Of a stretch of DNA of 64,000 nucleotides, positions 1 through 10,000 are shown piece after piece. How positions within the stretch are numbered: position 1 is the stretch's first letter; every line of letters begins with the position of its first letter. Both the position numbers and the translations under genes were made by a program. Location of the stretch: the NCBI GenBank assembly GCA_964383365.1, contig CAYLHF010000005.1:62001-126000 (forward strand), given 5' to 3'. Origin of the DNA: CAYLHF01 sp964383365. Its GTDB lineage: Bacteria; Bacteroidota; Rhodothermia; Rhodothermales; UBA10348. Below the pieces are notes generated by a model that was given only the letters and a program-made list of their open reading frames with translations, did no database searches and had not been told where the DNA came from.

Positions 1-1505
1 ATCAGCATGGAAATATCTGCAAACTGACCGGCGCCACCGGTCTGCTTCTTGTGGCGATACTTTGACCTGGCCTGGGATTGAACGGTTTCCCGATACGCAA
101 CCTTGGGCCTGAGATACTCAATCCCCACTCCGAACCGGTTCTTCAAACGGTATTTTACGATTTCGAGATGCATCTCTCCCTGACCGCCGAGAACCAGCTG
201 ACTCAGGTGCTGGTCATGCACGATATTCAGCGACGGATCCTCCTCCGAAAGCTGATGCAATCCCTGCCCGAGCTTGTCTTCCTCCCCTTCCTTCTCTGTG
301 ACGACCGCCGAACGGTAGCGAGGTTCAGGAAATACGACCGGGGACATCACAACCCGACTCGATTTTGCTCTGAGAGTATTGTTTGTGTGAGAGTTCTTGA
401 GTTTGACGAGGGCTCCCAGATCCCCTGCAACCATCTTTTCGACGGGGTCTCTCTCCTTCCCGTTGATGGCGTATAACTGCCCGAGACGCTCTGTGATACC
501 GGTCTGAGCATTTTCAAGATCGAGACCGGTTGTGAGCGTTCCGGCATACACGCGGAAGAACGAGTAGTCACCGACATGGTGTTCGGCCATCGTTCGGTAG
601 ATGAGTGCAATCGGTTTCCCTGAGGGATCGCACGTCACGGCCTCGCCGGCTTCGACACCGGCATCCGGTACGTCTACGGGACTCGGACAGACATTTCCTA
701 TGAATTCCATCAGTCGCGACACACCGATACTGGTCGTCGCACTCGTCAGGAAGATGGGATAAAGTTCTCTACGGACCATCGCCTCCCGAAGTCCTGACCT
801 CATCTCGTCCTCGGTCAGGGTTCCTTTCTCGAAGTAGAGCTCCATGAGGCTCTCGTCATTCTCGGCGATATTCTCGATGAGTTCGTTGTGCAGCGTCTCT
901 GCCTCTTCCCTGAACGAATCGTCTATCTCCGAATACGTTGGCTTCCCGTGACTGTCAAAAGTGATCTGCTTCATGACGAGAACATCGATCACCGCTCGCG
1001 AGCCCCCACCGACCGGAAGCTGCACGACGGTCGCCCCTCTTCCGAAACGTTCCTTGATCTGCGAAACCACCGATCGAAAATCGGTATTGGCCTTGTCCAG
1101 ATGATTGATGACGAACATGATGGGGGTCTGAGCCTTTTCTGCAGCCCTCCATGCCAGTTCCGTCCCTACCTGAACGCCTTCCGCCGCGTTGATAACAAAT
1201 ATTGCCGTATTGACAACGTGTAAAGACGCCGAAACCTCACCGACAAAATCCGGATATCCCGGTGTGTCGACGACATTAATCTTATTTCCGTTGTACTGCA
1301 CGTGAAGGAGAGACGCAAAAACTGACATCTCCCGCTCGTGCTCACTGGGGTGATAATCGCTGACCGTATTTCCCTCTTCTACCGTACCCATCCGCTGAAG
1401 GGCACCCGTCGAATACAGCATGGCTTCGGCCAGCATGGTTTTACCGCTGCCCTGGTGGCCAACCAGGGCTACATTCCTGATGTGAGATGCGTCGAAAACA
1501 TTCAT
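1..1505 (-). CDS. Elongation factor G paralog (EF-G2-like), 3' end cut by window edge
   Basis: Ribosomal translocase-type GTPase in the cytoplasm. About 501 codons are present and the C-terminal domains run off the left edge. The G domain is complete: P-loop GHQGSGKT at residues 16-23, G3 motif DTPGYPDF at about 80-87, and G4-like NHLDK at 134-138. The beta-barrel and domain III follow. The P-loop GHQGSGKT, instead of the canonical AHIDAGKT of FusA, and the unusual switch I region resemble the EF-G2 paralogs known in several phyla. So this is probably not the main translocase gene, and neither rpsL/rpsG nor tuf is beside it. The start is ATG at 1505. The gene is divergent from tsaB. Family is certain; paralog assignment is an inference. 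Confidence 0.88.
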   Translation of the reverse strand, partial: MNVFDASHIRNVALVGHQGSGKTMLAEAMLYSTGALQRMGTVEEGNTVSDYHPSEHEREMSVFASLLHVQYNGNKINVVDTPGYPDFVGEVSASLHVVNTAIFVINAAEGVQVGTELAWRAAEKAQTPIMFVINHLDKANTDFRSVVSQIKERFGRGATVVQLPVGGGSRAVIDVLVMKQITFDSHGKPTYSEIDDSFREEAETLHNELIENIAENDESLMELYFEKGTLTEDEMRSGLREAMVRRELYPIFLTSATTSIGVSRLMEFIGNVCPSPVDVPDAGVEAGEAVTCDPSGKPIALIYRTMAEHHVGDYSFFRVYAGTLTTGLDLENAQTGITERLGQLYAINGKERDPVEKMVAGDLGALVKLKNSHTNNTLRAKSSRVVMSPVVFPEPRYRSAVVTEKEGEEDKLGQGLHQLSEEDPSLNIVHDQHLSQLVLGGQGEMHLEIVKYRLKNRFGVGIEYLRPKVAYRETVQSQARSKYRHKKQTGGAGQFADISML

Positions 1506-1700
1506 ATGATCTGATCCTGATAGAGCGAAATGTGACGTGCCCGGACTGAAAACAGGGCAGATAAGATACGTTTGAACCCCGAAAATGCAAGTCGTCAGGA
1601 CGAGCATTTCATGGATAAATGGCGTAATTCTGGCACCCGGAGACGACAGAGGAACAATCGCTTCCGACGCGTATTCGGTGGGGTCCTTACCGAGGATCCC

Positions 1701-2423
1701 ATGCCTTTACTCCTTTCCATCGAAACTACTGCGCCACTCTGCAGTGTCTCGCTCCATTCCGGACGAGATAAACTGGCGATTCGAACATCGGATCTGCCAC
1801 GGAAACATGCGGAAGTGCTCGTTCCACTCATCGGAGAATGCCTCCGATCGAGCGACTGTTCGATGGGACCTGAAGACGCCATCGCGCTCTCCTCCGGTCC
1901 GGGTTCCTACACGGGACTGCGAATAGGGGCGAGTGTCGCCAAAGGACTGGCATGTGCCACCGGATCCCGTATTGTTGCTGTTCCAACGTTTGAAGCGATC
2001 GCGTGGACCGGTGCGATCGCTCGTCGTAGCGGTCAGAGCCCGTTGGTTATCTGCACTGCCCCGTCGAGAAGAGATGAACTGTACGTCGGTGGATTTTGCC
2101 TGTCCGAAGCGGGTGAACTTCAACGGCTCATTCCGGATGGGACTATCCGGACGGATGCCCTTCGAGACTGGCTGGATTCCAAACAGTTGAAAACAGGACT
2201 GATTACCGGTCCCGGTTGCGAACGTATCAGCAACGTCCTGGGCGCGATTGACGGATTCAGGGTGGTTCCTTGCGAAACCGACGCTACGGCCATTGCAGCC
2301 AATGCCTGGCGAAAAGTCGAAAGCAGGGCGTTCGAAGAGACGAGTTCGTTCGAACCGTCTTATCTTACCTCTTTCGTAGCAAAAAAACCGTCACGGTCTG
2401 CTTTTGAGCGGTTACCGTTCTAG
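1701..2423 (+). CDS. tsaB: tRNA threonylcarbamoyladenosine biosynthesis protein TsaB
   Basis: TsaB is the inactive Kae1-like partner of TsaD in the complex that makes t6A37 in tRNAs reading ANN codons. The 240-residue product has the ASKHA fold start LSIETTAPLCSVSL at residues 5-18 and the family motif SSGPGSYTGLRIG at about 64-76. The frame stays open upstream to a TTG at 1572, but residues before the ATG at 1701 have no family similarity, and the product starting here has the usual length of about 230. The first-step enzyme Sua5/TsaC is also in this window (12925-13926), but the two are not in one operon. accD follows 65 bases downstream on the same strand. Confidence 0.93.
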   Translation: MPLLLSIETTAPLCSVSLHSGRDKLAIRTSDLPRKHAEVLVPLIGECLRSSDCSMGPEDAIALSSGPGSYTGLRIGASVAKGLACATGSRIVAVPTFEAIAWTGAIARRSGQSPLVICTAPSRRDELYVGGFCLSEAGELQRLIPDGTIRTDALRDWLDSKQLKTGLITGPGCERISNVLGAIDGFRVVPCETDATAIAANAWRKVESRAFEETSSFEPSYLTSFVAKKPSRSAFERLPF

Positions 2424-2488
2424 ATGCCTGTTCACACGGACACTCCCGACACACTCTACCCCGTTTCCCACATCGAGTCGTAACGATT

Positions 2489-3346
2489 ATGGCATGGTTT
2501 CGAAGAAAAACAGTTGGCATAAAGACGAAAATCGGTCAGCAGAATAATGTCCCCGAGGGACAGTGGGTCAAATGCCCGACCTGCTCGGAGACAATCAACC
2601 GTCGCGAACTAAACAAGAATCTGCTGGTCTGTCCAAAATGCGATCATCATTTCAAGATGAGTAGCATCGGGTATTATGACCTGTTGTTCGATGAAGGGAC
2701 GTACAAGTTGTATGATGGGAACATCGTAAGCATCGACCCGCTGGAATTCGTCGATCGAAAACCCTATACAGAACGGCTGGATGCTTCCAGGGAAAAGACC
2801 AGTCTATCGGATGCCATACGAGCGGCTACCGGTAACATCGACGGCATCAAGATGGGTATTGCGTGCATGGACTTCTCGTTCATCGGCGGATCCATGGGAT
2901 CGGTTGTAGGAGAAGTTATTTCCAGGGGTATCAAGAGGGCGTGCCGACAGAAGACCCCGTTCATGGTCATCGCCCAGAGCGGAGGGGCCCGGATGATGGA
3001 GGGAGCCCTGAGTCTCATGCAGATGGCAAAGACGAGCGTCCACCTCTCTCGGTTGGCAGAATCGAGACTTCCGTTCATCGTGCTGTTGACGAATCCTACC
3101 ACCGGCGGAGTTACCGCATCTTTTGCCATGTTGGGAGACATTCAGCTGGCTGAACCCGGTGCCCTGATCGGGTTTGCGGGCCCACGTATTATTCGGGAGA
3201 CGATGGGGCAGGATCTTCCGGAGGGATTTCAGCGGGCAGAGTTCGTAAAGGAACACGGATTCCTTGACCGGATAGTCGATCGTCGAGAACTTCGCGAGAC
3301 GCTGGCGCATCTTCTGACGCTGATTACCGAGCCGGAAGCCGTCTAA
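2489..3346 (+). CDS. accD: Acetyl-CoA carboxylase carboxyltransferase subunit beta
   Basis: Transfers the carboxyl group from carboxybiotin to acetyl-CoA, giving malonyl-CoA for fatty acid synthesis, as an alpha2beta2 complex with AccA in the cytoplasm. The 285-residue product is normal length. Four zinc-binding cysteines (29, 32, 48, 51) form the N-terminal ribbon. The crotonase-fold core has the oxyanion-type stretch QSGGARMMEGA and the region TNPTTGGVTASFAMLGD. accA is not in the window. The gene lies 65 bases after tsaB on the same strand and is followed by almost 600 non-coding bases. Confidence 0.96.
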   Translation: MAWFRRKTVGIKTKIGQQNNVPEGQWVKCPTCSETINRRELNKNLLVCPKCDHHFKMSSIGYYDLLFDEGTYKLYDGNIVSIDPLEFVDRKPYTERLDASREKTSLSDAIRAATGNIDGIKMGIACMDFSFIGGSMGSVVGEVISRGIKRACRQKTPFMVIAQSGGARMMEGALSLMQMAKTSVHLSRLAESRLPFIVLLTNPTTGGVTASFAMLGDIQLAEPGALIGFAGPRIIRETMGQDLPEGFQRAEFVKEHGFLDRIVDRRELRETLAHLLTLITEPEAV

Positions 3347-3725
3347 TCGGTTGCGTACCCGTTTGCATCGGGGGAGGGGGTGAACGTCCAATTACTGCCC
3401 GAGCCGGGCACAAAAAAGGAACGTCCAGTGCACCCACTACACTGGACGTTCTCGCAGCTACCGAAGTATTAAAACCTTTCAGAGAGGTCTTGAGTAGCTC
3501 ACCCGGTCGAATGATAGGAGTGTCGATCCTCCGTCGCCTCGCTTCGCGTCTCAACCGTCGAAATTCAGAGACGAACCGTTTTGACTCGATTCTGAACCGA
3601 CTCACGTGCCCGCGAAAAACTTCCAGAATCGACGATTTAAGATTTGAGTACCGCCTGCCGATAAGGGAAGAACCAACCGTTTGCTTCGCAATCAAAGCGA
3701 CCCTGCCTACCCCGGGAAGACGCTG
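3347..3725. other. Non-coding interval after accD
   Basis: No credible gene was found on either strand. The interval contains a small GC-rich hairpin TGCCCG-AGC-CGGGCA near 3396-3410, a run of six A, and a perfect 12-bp dyad (listed separately). The 9-mer GAACGTCCA occurs at 3382-3390 and again as the left arm of the dyad. I searched by eye for tmRNA, RNase P and SRP RNA landmarks and saw none. Confidence 0.5.
3419..3451. terminator. Perfect 12-bp inverted repeat, possible accD terminator
   Basis: GAACGTCCAGTG at 3419-3430 pairs perfectly with CACTGGACGTTC at 3440-3451 across a 9-base loop. It lies about 73 bases after the accD stop. The run of A is on its left side, so a canonical U-tract exists only for transcripts read on the minus strand, and no minus-strand gene ends here. 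It may act as a processing or Rho-assisted site, or as a protein-binding dyad. Confidence 0.4.
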
Positions 3726-3926
3726 AAAATCTGCGAAAAAAGCGGGTTCTTTGGCAGTGCGGGAAAGACCCTCAGTTCCCGCTTCTGATTTGGCCCGAAA
3801 GGGCCATCAACACACCAGCTTCCAGGCATCACGGGTGTTTCCGGCGGGAACGGGTTCTGGCAGACCTGACGCTCCCTCAGTCGACTATCGACTGGCCGGC
3901 AACCGCCCCGGTAACGGGTCAGATCC
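3726..3926 (+). ncRNA. Candidate structured 5' leader of the SpoIID-type gene
   Basis: About 200 non-coding bases immediately before the SpoIID-type start are unusually rich in perfect short hairpins. GCGGGAA pairs with TTCCCGC around a 10-base loop (about 3760-3784). TGGCCC-GAAA-GGGCCA and CCCG-GTAA-CGGG both carry GNRA tetraloops, the second ending a few bases before the start codon. GTCGAC/GTCGA-type complementarity lies between them. This density suggests a folded leader such as a riboswitch or attenuator. I could not match it to cobalamin, TPP, SAM, c-di-GMP, c-di-AMP or glycine riboswitch landmarks, so the class is unknown and the call is an inference. Confidence 0.35.
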
Positions 3927-5591
3927 ATGTTCCACAAGCTTCAGGGGATACGTATATCCGTATCCTACATACTATTCCTGTGCCTTTTCGGCACCAGTTC
4001 CGCGGTCCACGCGCGGCCTGTGGCCGCGGGCCATACGGTCGAGACTCCCCTGTCGGTTCGCAACGCCACCGACAGCGCGATGGATCGCACCGGGGCCGAC
4101 AGCGCGATGGATCGCCTCGGGGCCGGCAGTGCGATGGATCGCACCGGGGCCGACGCCGACTTTCGCGTCCGGATCATGGAGCGCATGGCGCCCAGAACAC
4201 TCGAAATCAGCTCAGTTCGCGGTGGACTCTTCATTTCCAGTAGGCGATCCGGTGCGCATGCGATCGAGGTACCCTCCGGTGAAATGGTCCGAATCGTCCT
4301 GAAGAATGGCAATGCGGAACTGCGGACATCGAGCGAGCGGCTTAGCGGTGACTACTTCTTTATCCAGTCGGAATCCGGCCAGGCAATCAACGTCCGGGCG
4401 ACAGCGGGACCGGCCAGGCCCAGTTCTCGCTCGTATACAGGAGCTCTCGACATAATGGCCGAGGCCGCGTCTCAAAATCTTTCCGTCATCAATCTGGTAC
4501 CCGTTGAGGCGTACATCGCCTCCGTCGTGGGAGCCGAATACGGTTTGAACGATCTGGAAGGATCAAAGGCCATGGCCGTTGCCGCGCGTACATTCGCGCT
4601 TCGGGCACGAAACCAGGCATCTCAACCCTATCATATTCTCGATGATGACCGGGATCAGGTCTATCACGGTATAGAGTCGATGACGGCGCTCTCGATACGG
4701 GCAGCGAATGAGACCCGTGGGGAAGTACTCACGTTTGACGGAAACCTGATAGAAGCCCTGTACTCCGCTTCCAACGGTGGATACTCAGCCAATAACGAGA
4801 GTATCTGGGGAGGGAACGCCATGCCTTACCTGCGCGGAAAGAAGGACAAGTGGGATCAGATCTCTCCTGACTCCAGATGGCGAACCGAAGTCTCCCGTAA
4901 AAAGCTCCACAAAGCACTGTCCAATCGATTCGGGATCAGCGTTAAAGACATCAAATTTGGGAAGACCCACTCGGACAAACGAATGACCAGCGTTCGTCTG
5001 GTGGCAAAGAAGGGTAAAGACAGAATGGTCACAGGATCTCAGTTCAGGAGTGCTGTGGCAGCTGCGTTTGGCGTCAAGATGCTGAAAAGCACCTTTTTCA
5101 AAGCGTCAAAGAAGGGCAAGAATTACCGTTTTGACGGTCACGGATACGGCCACGGTGTTGGCCTGAGTCAATGGGGAGCGCACGGAATGGCGAAGGATGG
5201 GAAAAACTACCGGGATATACTGAATTTCTACTATCCGGGTACTCTGCTGAAGAAGACGGGGACATCTGTGCCTGTGGGATCTCGGCTCAGTCCGCCTCGC
5301 ATTGCAGAGAGGCCTCAACCATCGTCTTCCACGGATTCTGCTCGTTCCAAGACCGCCTCGGCACGCTCAACAGCTGCTTCTGCACGCCCGAAAGCTTCAT
5401 CCACATCGAAAGCTGCTTCGACCGGTCAAACGACTACGTCTACCAGCCCTGAAACCGGGCCAGATACTCCTGGGGGCAACGGTGTTTCTCCGTGGACGCG
5501 TCGTCCGGGGAGCGTATCATCTCCCGCCAGGAACTCTTCAGGTTCTAAAACAAGGGTTTCAAAGGCCCCGAAGCGCCGTGTAGGTTGGTGA
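3927..5591 (+). CDS. SpoIID/LytB domain protein, putative lytic transglycosylase
   Basis: Secreted cell-wall enzyme related to SpoIID, which cleaves peptidoglycan glycan strands lacking stem peptides. The 554-residue product has an N-terminal signal segment (residues 9-29). Three copies of a 9-residue repeat (about 49-75) follow. The SpoIID domain spans about 78-440, with VVGAEYG carrying the likely catalytic Glu204, the stretch KAMAVAARTFA, and the conserved HGYGHGVGLSQWG at 405-417. The last 110 residues are Ser/Ala/Thr/Pro-rich and look like a flexible wall-spanning or linker tail. The family is best known from sporulation but also occurs in non-sporulating bacteria. The gene converges on the AmpG-like permease with 32 bases between them. 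A hairpin-rich leader precedes it. Confidence 0.9.
   Translation: MFHKLQGIRISVSYILFLCLFGTSSAVHARPVAAGHTVETPLSVRNATDSAMDRTGADSAMDRLGAGSAMDRTGADADFRVRIMERMAPRTLEISSVRGGLFISSRRSGAHAIEVPSGEMVRIVLKNGNAELRTSSERLSGDYFFIQSESGQAINVRATAGPARPSSRSYTGALDIMAEAASQNLSVINLVPVEAYIASVVGAEYGLNDLEGSKAMAVAARTFALRARNQASQPYHILDDDRDQVYHGIESMTALSIRAANETRGEVLTFDGNLIEALYSASNGGYSANNESIWGGNAMPYLRGKKDKWDQISPDSRWRTEVSRKKLHKALSNRFGISVKDIKFGKTHSDKRMTSVRLVAKKGKDRMVTGSQFRSAVAAAFGVKMLKSTFFKASKKGKNYRFDGHGYGHGVGLSQWGAHGMAKDGKNYRDILNFYYPGTLLKKTGTSVPVGSRLSPPRIAERPQPSSSTDSARSKTASARSTAASARPKASSTSKAASTGQTTTSTSPETGPDTPGGNGVSPWTRRPGSVSSPARNSSGSKTRVSKAPKRRVGW
4071..4151 (+). repeat. Three tandem 27-bp coding repeats
   Basis: Three in-frame 27-bp units encode DSAMDRTGA, DSAMDRLGA and GSAMDRTGA just after the signal peptide of the SpoIID-type protein. 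The near identity of the units at DNA level indicates recent expansion by slippage, and copy number may vary between strains. Confidence 0.9.
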
Positions 5592-5623
5592 TCGTCGGGT
5601 ATTGGCGTTCCTTAAGAAAATAA

Positions 5624-7009
5624 TCAGACTTTTTCTTTGCGCCCGAAACCGGCATCCAGCGGGATCATACGCGCGACGAGAAAACCTGGAATAGTGGCTA
5701 CCAGAACCCAGATGAAAAACTGCTGATAGCCCAGCATCTCTTCCAGCCATCCGCTGAACATCCCGGGTATCATCATGCCAAGTGCCATGAATCCGGTGCA
5801 AATCGCAAAGTGTGCCGTCTTGTTGGGGCCGTCGGCCATATAGATCATATACAGCATGTAGGCGGTAAAACCGAAACCATAGCCGAACTGCTCGACGGCA
5901 ACAGCCGCATTGACAGCCAGAAAAGAATCCGGACGAATGAACGAGAGATAGATATAGACCGCGTTCGGCAAGTTGATTGCCACCACCATCCAGAGCAGCC
6001 ACCGTTTGAGGCCGTCCCGCGACGCTACCCAGCCTCCCAGAATCCCACCGAGTGTGAGTGATACGATACCGATGGTCCCGTATACAAACCCTACTTGAGA
6101 CGTCGAGAGTCCCATCCCCCCCACTCCCACATCGTCGAGAAGAAAAGGAGAGGCCATTTTAGCCAGTTGCGCTTCGGAAAACCGATAGAGCATCAGAAAT
6201 GCGATACTGACCCCGATATGCTTCTTCTGGAAGAACGTCGAAAATGTACCCGCCACGTCTGAGATCAACTCCTTGACGGATGCGACTGAGCGTTCATCGT
6301 CAGCAGACGGGCGGGGTAAAGCCCAACTGTGATAGAAGGCCGCAACGGCAAAAAATCCGGCAAGAATCAGAAAAACGACCGACCACGCGGTTGGTACTGA
6401 CGTGAGAGTCTCTTCGAAATAGCCCGCGAGCATCACCAGGAGGCCCTGGCCGGTAATCATCGCGAGCCGGTAAAAAGTGCTCCGGATACCGACGAACCAC
6501 GCCTGATCGTGGGTGCTCAGTCCCAACATATAGAAACCGTCTGCCGCAATGTCATGCGTGGCAGAACTGAAGGCGAGCAGCCAGAAGAAAGCCAGCGAGT
6601 ACCGGAAGAAATCACTTCCCGGAATGGTCAGCGCAATCCCGGCCAGTCCGCCCCCGACGAGCACTTGCATGGCGATGATCCACCATCGCTTGGTCCTGAT
6701 GGCATCGACGAGCGGACTCCAGAACGGCTTGATCACCCACGGTAGATACAACCAACTGGTGTAGAGGGCGATGTCGGTATTCGAGATGTCCAGCCGTTTG
6801 TACATCACTACCGAGATCATCATGACCGCCACATAGGGTAGACCTTCAGCGAAATAGAGCGTTGGAACCCATCGCCACGACGCACGGGTAGCGGTTCGTC
6901 CGTGGTCATCACCCCCGCCGGAAATCAAGCCCTCACGTCCTCGGGTACTTCCCGAGACATTTACCCCCCGGCCTTCGGGCGATTGACTGCTCTCGCTCTG
7001 TGCGTTCAT
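5624..7009 (-). CDS. AmpG-like MFS permease
   Basis: Inner-membrane major facilitator of 461 residues with about 12 hydrophobic segments starting near residue 47 (TLYFAEGLPYVAVMMISVVM). The central stretch with SATHDIAADGFYML is typical of the AmpG / acetyl-CoA-transporter-like group. AmpG imports anhydromuropeptides from peptidoglycan turnover. That substrate is inferred here from the family and from its position downstream of an amidase and a DigH-like glycosidase on the same strand, facing a SpoIID-type enzyme. Residues 1-45 are a polar cytoplasmic tail. The ATG at 7009 lies 58 bases after the amidase stop. It could transport another small metabolite. Confidence 0.82.
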   Translation of the reverse strand: MNAQSESSQSPEGRGVNVSGSTRGREGLISGGGDDHGRTATRASWRWVPTLYFAEGLPYVAVMMISVVMYKRLDISNTDIALYTSWLYLPWVIKPFWSPLVDAIRTKRWWIIAMQVLVGGGLAGIALTIPGSDFFRYSLAFFWLLAFSSATHDIAADGFYMLGLSTHDQAWFVGIRSTFYRLAMITGQGLLVMLAGYFEETLTSVPTAWSVVFLILAGFFAVAAFYHSWALPRPSADDERSVASVKELISDVAGTFSTFFQKKHIGVSIAFLMLYRFSEAQLAKMASPFLLDDVGVGGMGLSTSQVGFVYGTIGIVSLTLGGILGGWVASRDGLKRWLLWMVVAINLPNAVYIYLSFIRPDSFLAVNAAVAVEQFGYGFGFTAYMLYMIYMADGPNKTAHFAICTGFMALGMMIPGMFSGWLEEMLGYQQFFIWVLVATIPGFLVARMIPLDAGFGRKEKV

Positions 7010-7067
7010 ACGTCTTGTGGTAACGTTCGTCTTTCTGACTCAGATGGCGGTCTCCGGTCGTCAGCGC

Positions 7068-10000
7068 CTAATGATAGAGGTAGTCCAGAATCTCCCGCAT
7101 GAGCCGGTTTCGGTTCCCCGGGCCGATCACCGTTTCGAACGGAAATCCGAGTGTCACGACCCGGTGCGATCCCCCGGAGGCAACCCCCGCACTCATATTG
7201 CCTTCGCGGAAACGCAGAAAAGTGACTGCGTTGGAATCTGCCGGCTCGACGGCATCGGGAGACTCGACCCGGTACATCTCGCCGACCGGATCGGTATTAT
7301 ACGCCAACCCCGTTCCATACGGAAGAAGAGCGTCGTTACTCGCATACACGCCCCCTCCCTGCGACGCATGATCCGTCCGCCAGGTGACGCCGAGCACCTC
7401 TTTCAGAAACAGTTTCCCGGCGTCCGTTCCCGCCAAATCTGTCCCTACATATGCTCCCGTCACCAGGAGCCGTCCGCCTGCCGCTGAATAATTCTTCAAT
7501 GCCGCCTGCATACGGTCAGAAAAGGCCTCGAATCGCTTGCCGGTCAGGTTTCCCGGACCGCGCGTCGTCCGCTCTTCCCCGAGCATCAGATCTACGACTG
7601 GATAATCGTCGAGGTGGACACGGCCGTCTTCCACGGCCTCATCAGAACTCGAAACAAACGAATGGCCCGACGCCATGAGGGCTCCCCCATGAACAACCGC
7701 ATAATCGAATGTATTCCCCGGGAGGATATGCGTCTCGAATGTCGAAAAACTCGCTCCATGGCCGGGGGCGTCGTCGTCGAGCCAGGGCGAATCAGTCCTG
7801 AAATCGTATTGATCACCGACAAACCCGGCATCATACCCATCCGGGACCCCTTCATCGACGAGAGGCGAAAAACCTTGATAGGAACCGTGGTCAACAGTAC
7901 CCGGTGCGGCCACCCTGTCAAATCCATTGACAATGAGGACGGGTGGATCCGGTGATCCTGAATGGCCTACAGATAGAATCTCGGACGGCCTGCTTTCGCC
8001 GCCTTCGTTGACGGCCGAGACCTTGAAACTCACGACCTGACCCACCGCCGGTGCAGGTGCCGTAAAACTGGATCGTTCCACGTATATACCGTTATCAAAC
8101 GCCCGCTCTCCTGTTCTCGAATACACGATATATCCGTCCGGATCGGCAGACGGCTCCAGTGGATCGCTCACAGCAGACCAGGACAACGATACCCGACCCT
8201 CGGAATCGAATGCTGCCAGAAAATGATTCGGCCGAAGCGGTTCGACGACGTAGGTCTGTCGTCCCTGGAAGGCCAGAAACCGGAGCATGGACTTGTATAT
8301 GGCCCGGGCGACGGTGAACCGGAAGGTCGGGTCCAGGCCGAATTTCATATCAGAGAAATTCTGGTGTGAGAGCAATTCCAGAAGCACTCCGGGGACATTC
8401 GGCCGGACTGCCTCGCTGTAATCGCGGTCCCAGATTGAACGTCTCGCCCAGCCGGTATCAAACAGAACATGGAGATCAGAAACGATCTGGGTCTGCATGA
8501 GGTCGCCCAGATCCCTATTGGCAAATCTCGACATCCCGTCAGGAAAGACCCGCTCGTCCTCGGCTCCGGTGCTGCTGTAGATCATCAGCGTGCCGATGGT
8601 CGAATCATCGCCCGTTATCCCTGCATCGGTATGAAATGCGAGGGATAGATCGACCGGTATGTGCAACCCTCTACTCGAACGATTCTTGTTCGGTCCAAAT
8701 GGATCCCCTCTCAGGTAATTCACCCATTCTGCCCGTCCCCGGTAGTCATCCACGTAGTCGTTGGGCGATTCCGTCACATTGTAGACCAATTCCTTTGGCA
8801 TTCCGGAGAACTGCATATAATATCTGGCCCCTTCGGCATACCGTGGGCGACCACTCGTTCCCCGGCCCCTCCGGATGCTGCCCATTCCCCCTCCGAATCG
8901 CACGGCATCGGCAGACAGCACATGGCCAGGCGTATCGCTTTCGTTCGTGAGGGTTACCTGGCCCTCCTCGGGATGAACACCCGACGCAAACAGAAATGAC
9001 CCCAGATACTCCCACGTGGCGCCTCCCATTCTCTGGTCTACGGAAAATTCCGTCTTCCCTCCCCTGTGCCAGACGGTATAACGCGCATCCGCCGTGGCAT
9101 TCTCCAAATTGGCATACGAGACGTACACGGCGTATCGACCATCTTTCGGTATGTCAGGAATCCAGACCGCCTGGGCGGAAATACTCGAATCCGATCGCGT
9201 CTGTCTGATCGATCCGCTCTGGAAGGGATTTTCTCCGTCGACCAGAGGATGCGTCGACGGGCCGAAACCGCTTTTTTCTGACGTTGACCATTCAAACGAT
9301 GACTCGGCGATCTCCAGGTAACGCTGTCCAGCCTCCTCAGGTCGACCATCATTATCCACGATCGCTTCGTCCGGTTGGGGGTCTCGCTCCCTGGGCATAT
9401 AGACCGACGCTCCGGCACGCTCAAGCATAGGCGCCAGGTACGGCGCTACAAACGCCATCGGAAGAAGATCTTCCACGGTCCGGAAGAGTCGCGCCCGTTG
9501 CCACTCCCATCGGTCGAGCTTTCTCTCATAATACCATCCGTGGCTGGGCCAGATGGCGATATGTTTTCCCCAGAGTCCTTGAATCGGACGAAACGGCTTA
9601 CTCAGATTGATTGCAAGGGGATGCCTGAGCGCATCCGTCGACCGATTATCGGGTCCTTCAACCGGCAGACGTAAGGAATCAACCGCTTCACTCCGTCTGA
9701 ATACATTCGGCACCAGATCCTCCGCCCGTACACCCAGCGCAAAAAGGTTCAAGTCGGGCGAATAGTCACCCACACTATGATGACGGATGTACGTTCTCAA
9801 GCGGGCGAGCATATCCTCCCGGAATGGCACCTGGGCAAACGCTTCGTTGAAAAATATATCAACCGAAGCTTCATCTGCAGCAATCTTGAATGAATCCACG
9901 CGGGCCCCCGGATCGAGTCGGAAGCCACAATCCTCGCTTGTACACGAATCGATGAATCTGGAGAGCGTTTCCTCCATGTATGTCCTGGCTCCCCCCGGCG

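Noticed and set aside
2804..3391. Long open frame opposite accD (195 codons)
   Set aside because: It is antisense to a fully conserved gene and has no recognisable protein features.
3419..3451. Phage or integrase attachment site at the perfect dyad
   Set aside because: No integrase, no tRNA and no second copy nearby.
3347..3725. tmRNA, RNase P RNA or SRP RNA in the gap after accD
   Set aside because: None of their conserved landmarks are present on either strand.
3726..3926. Known riboswitch classes (cobalamin, TPP, SAM, c-di-GMP, c-di-AMP, glycine)
   Set aside because: Isolated similarities such as CAGACCTGAC were seen, but the ordered consensus elements of each class are absent.
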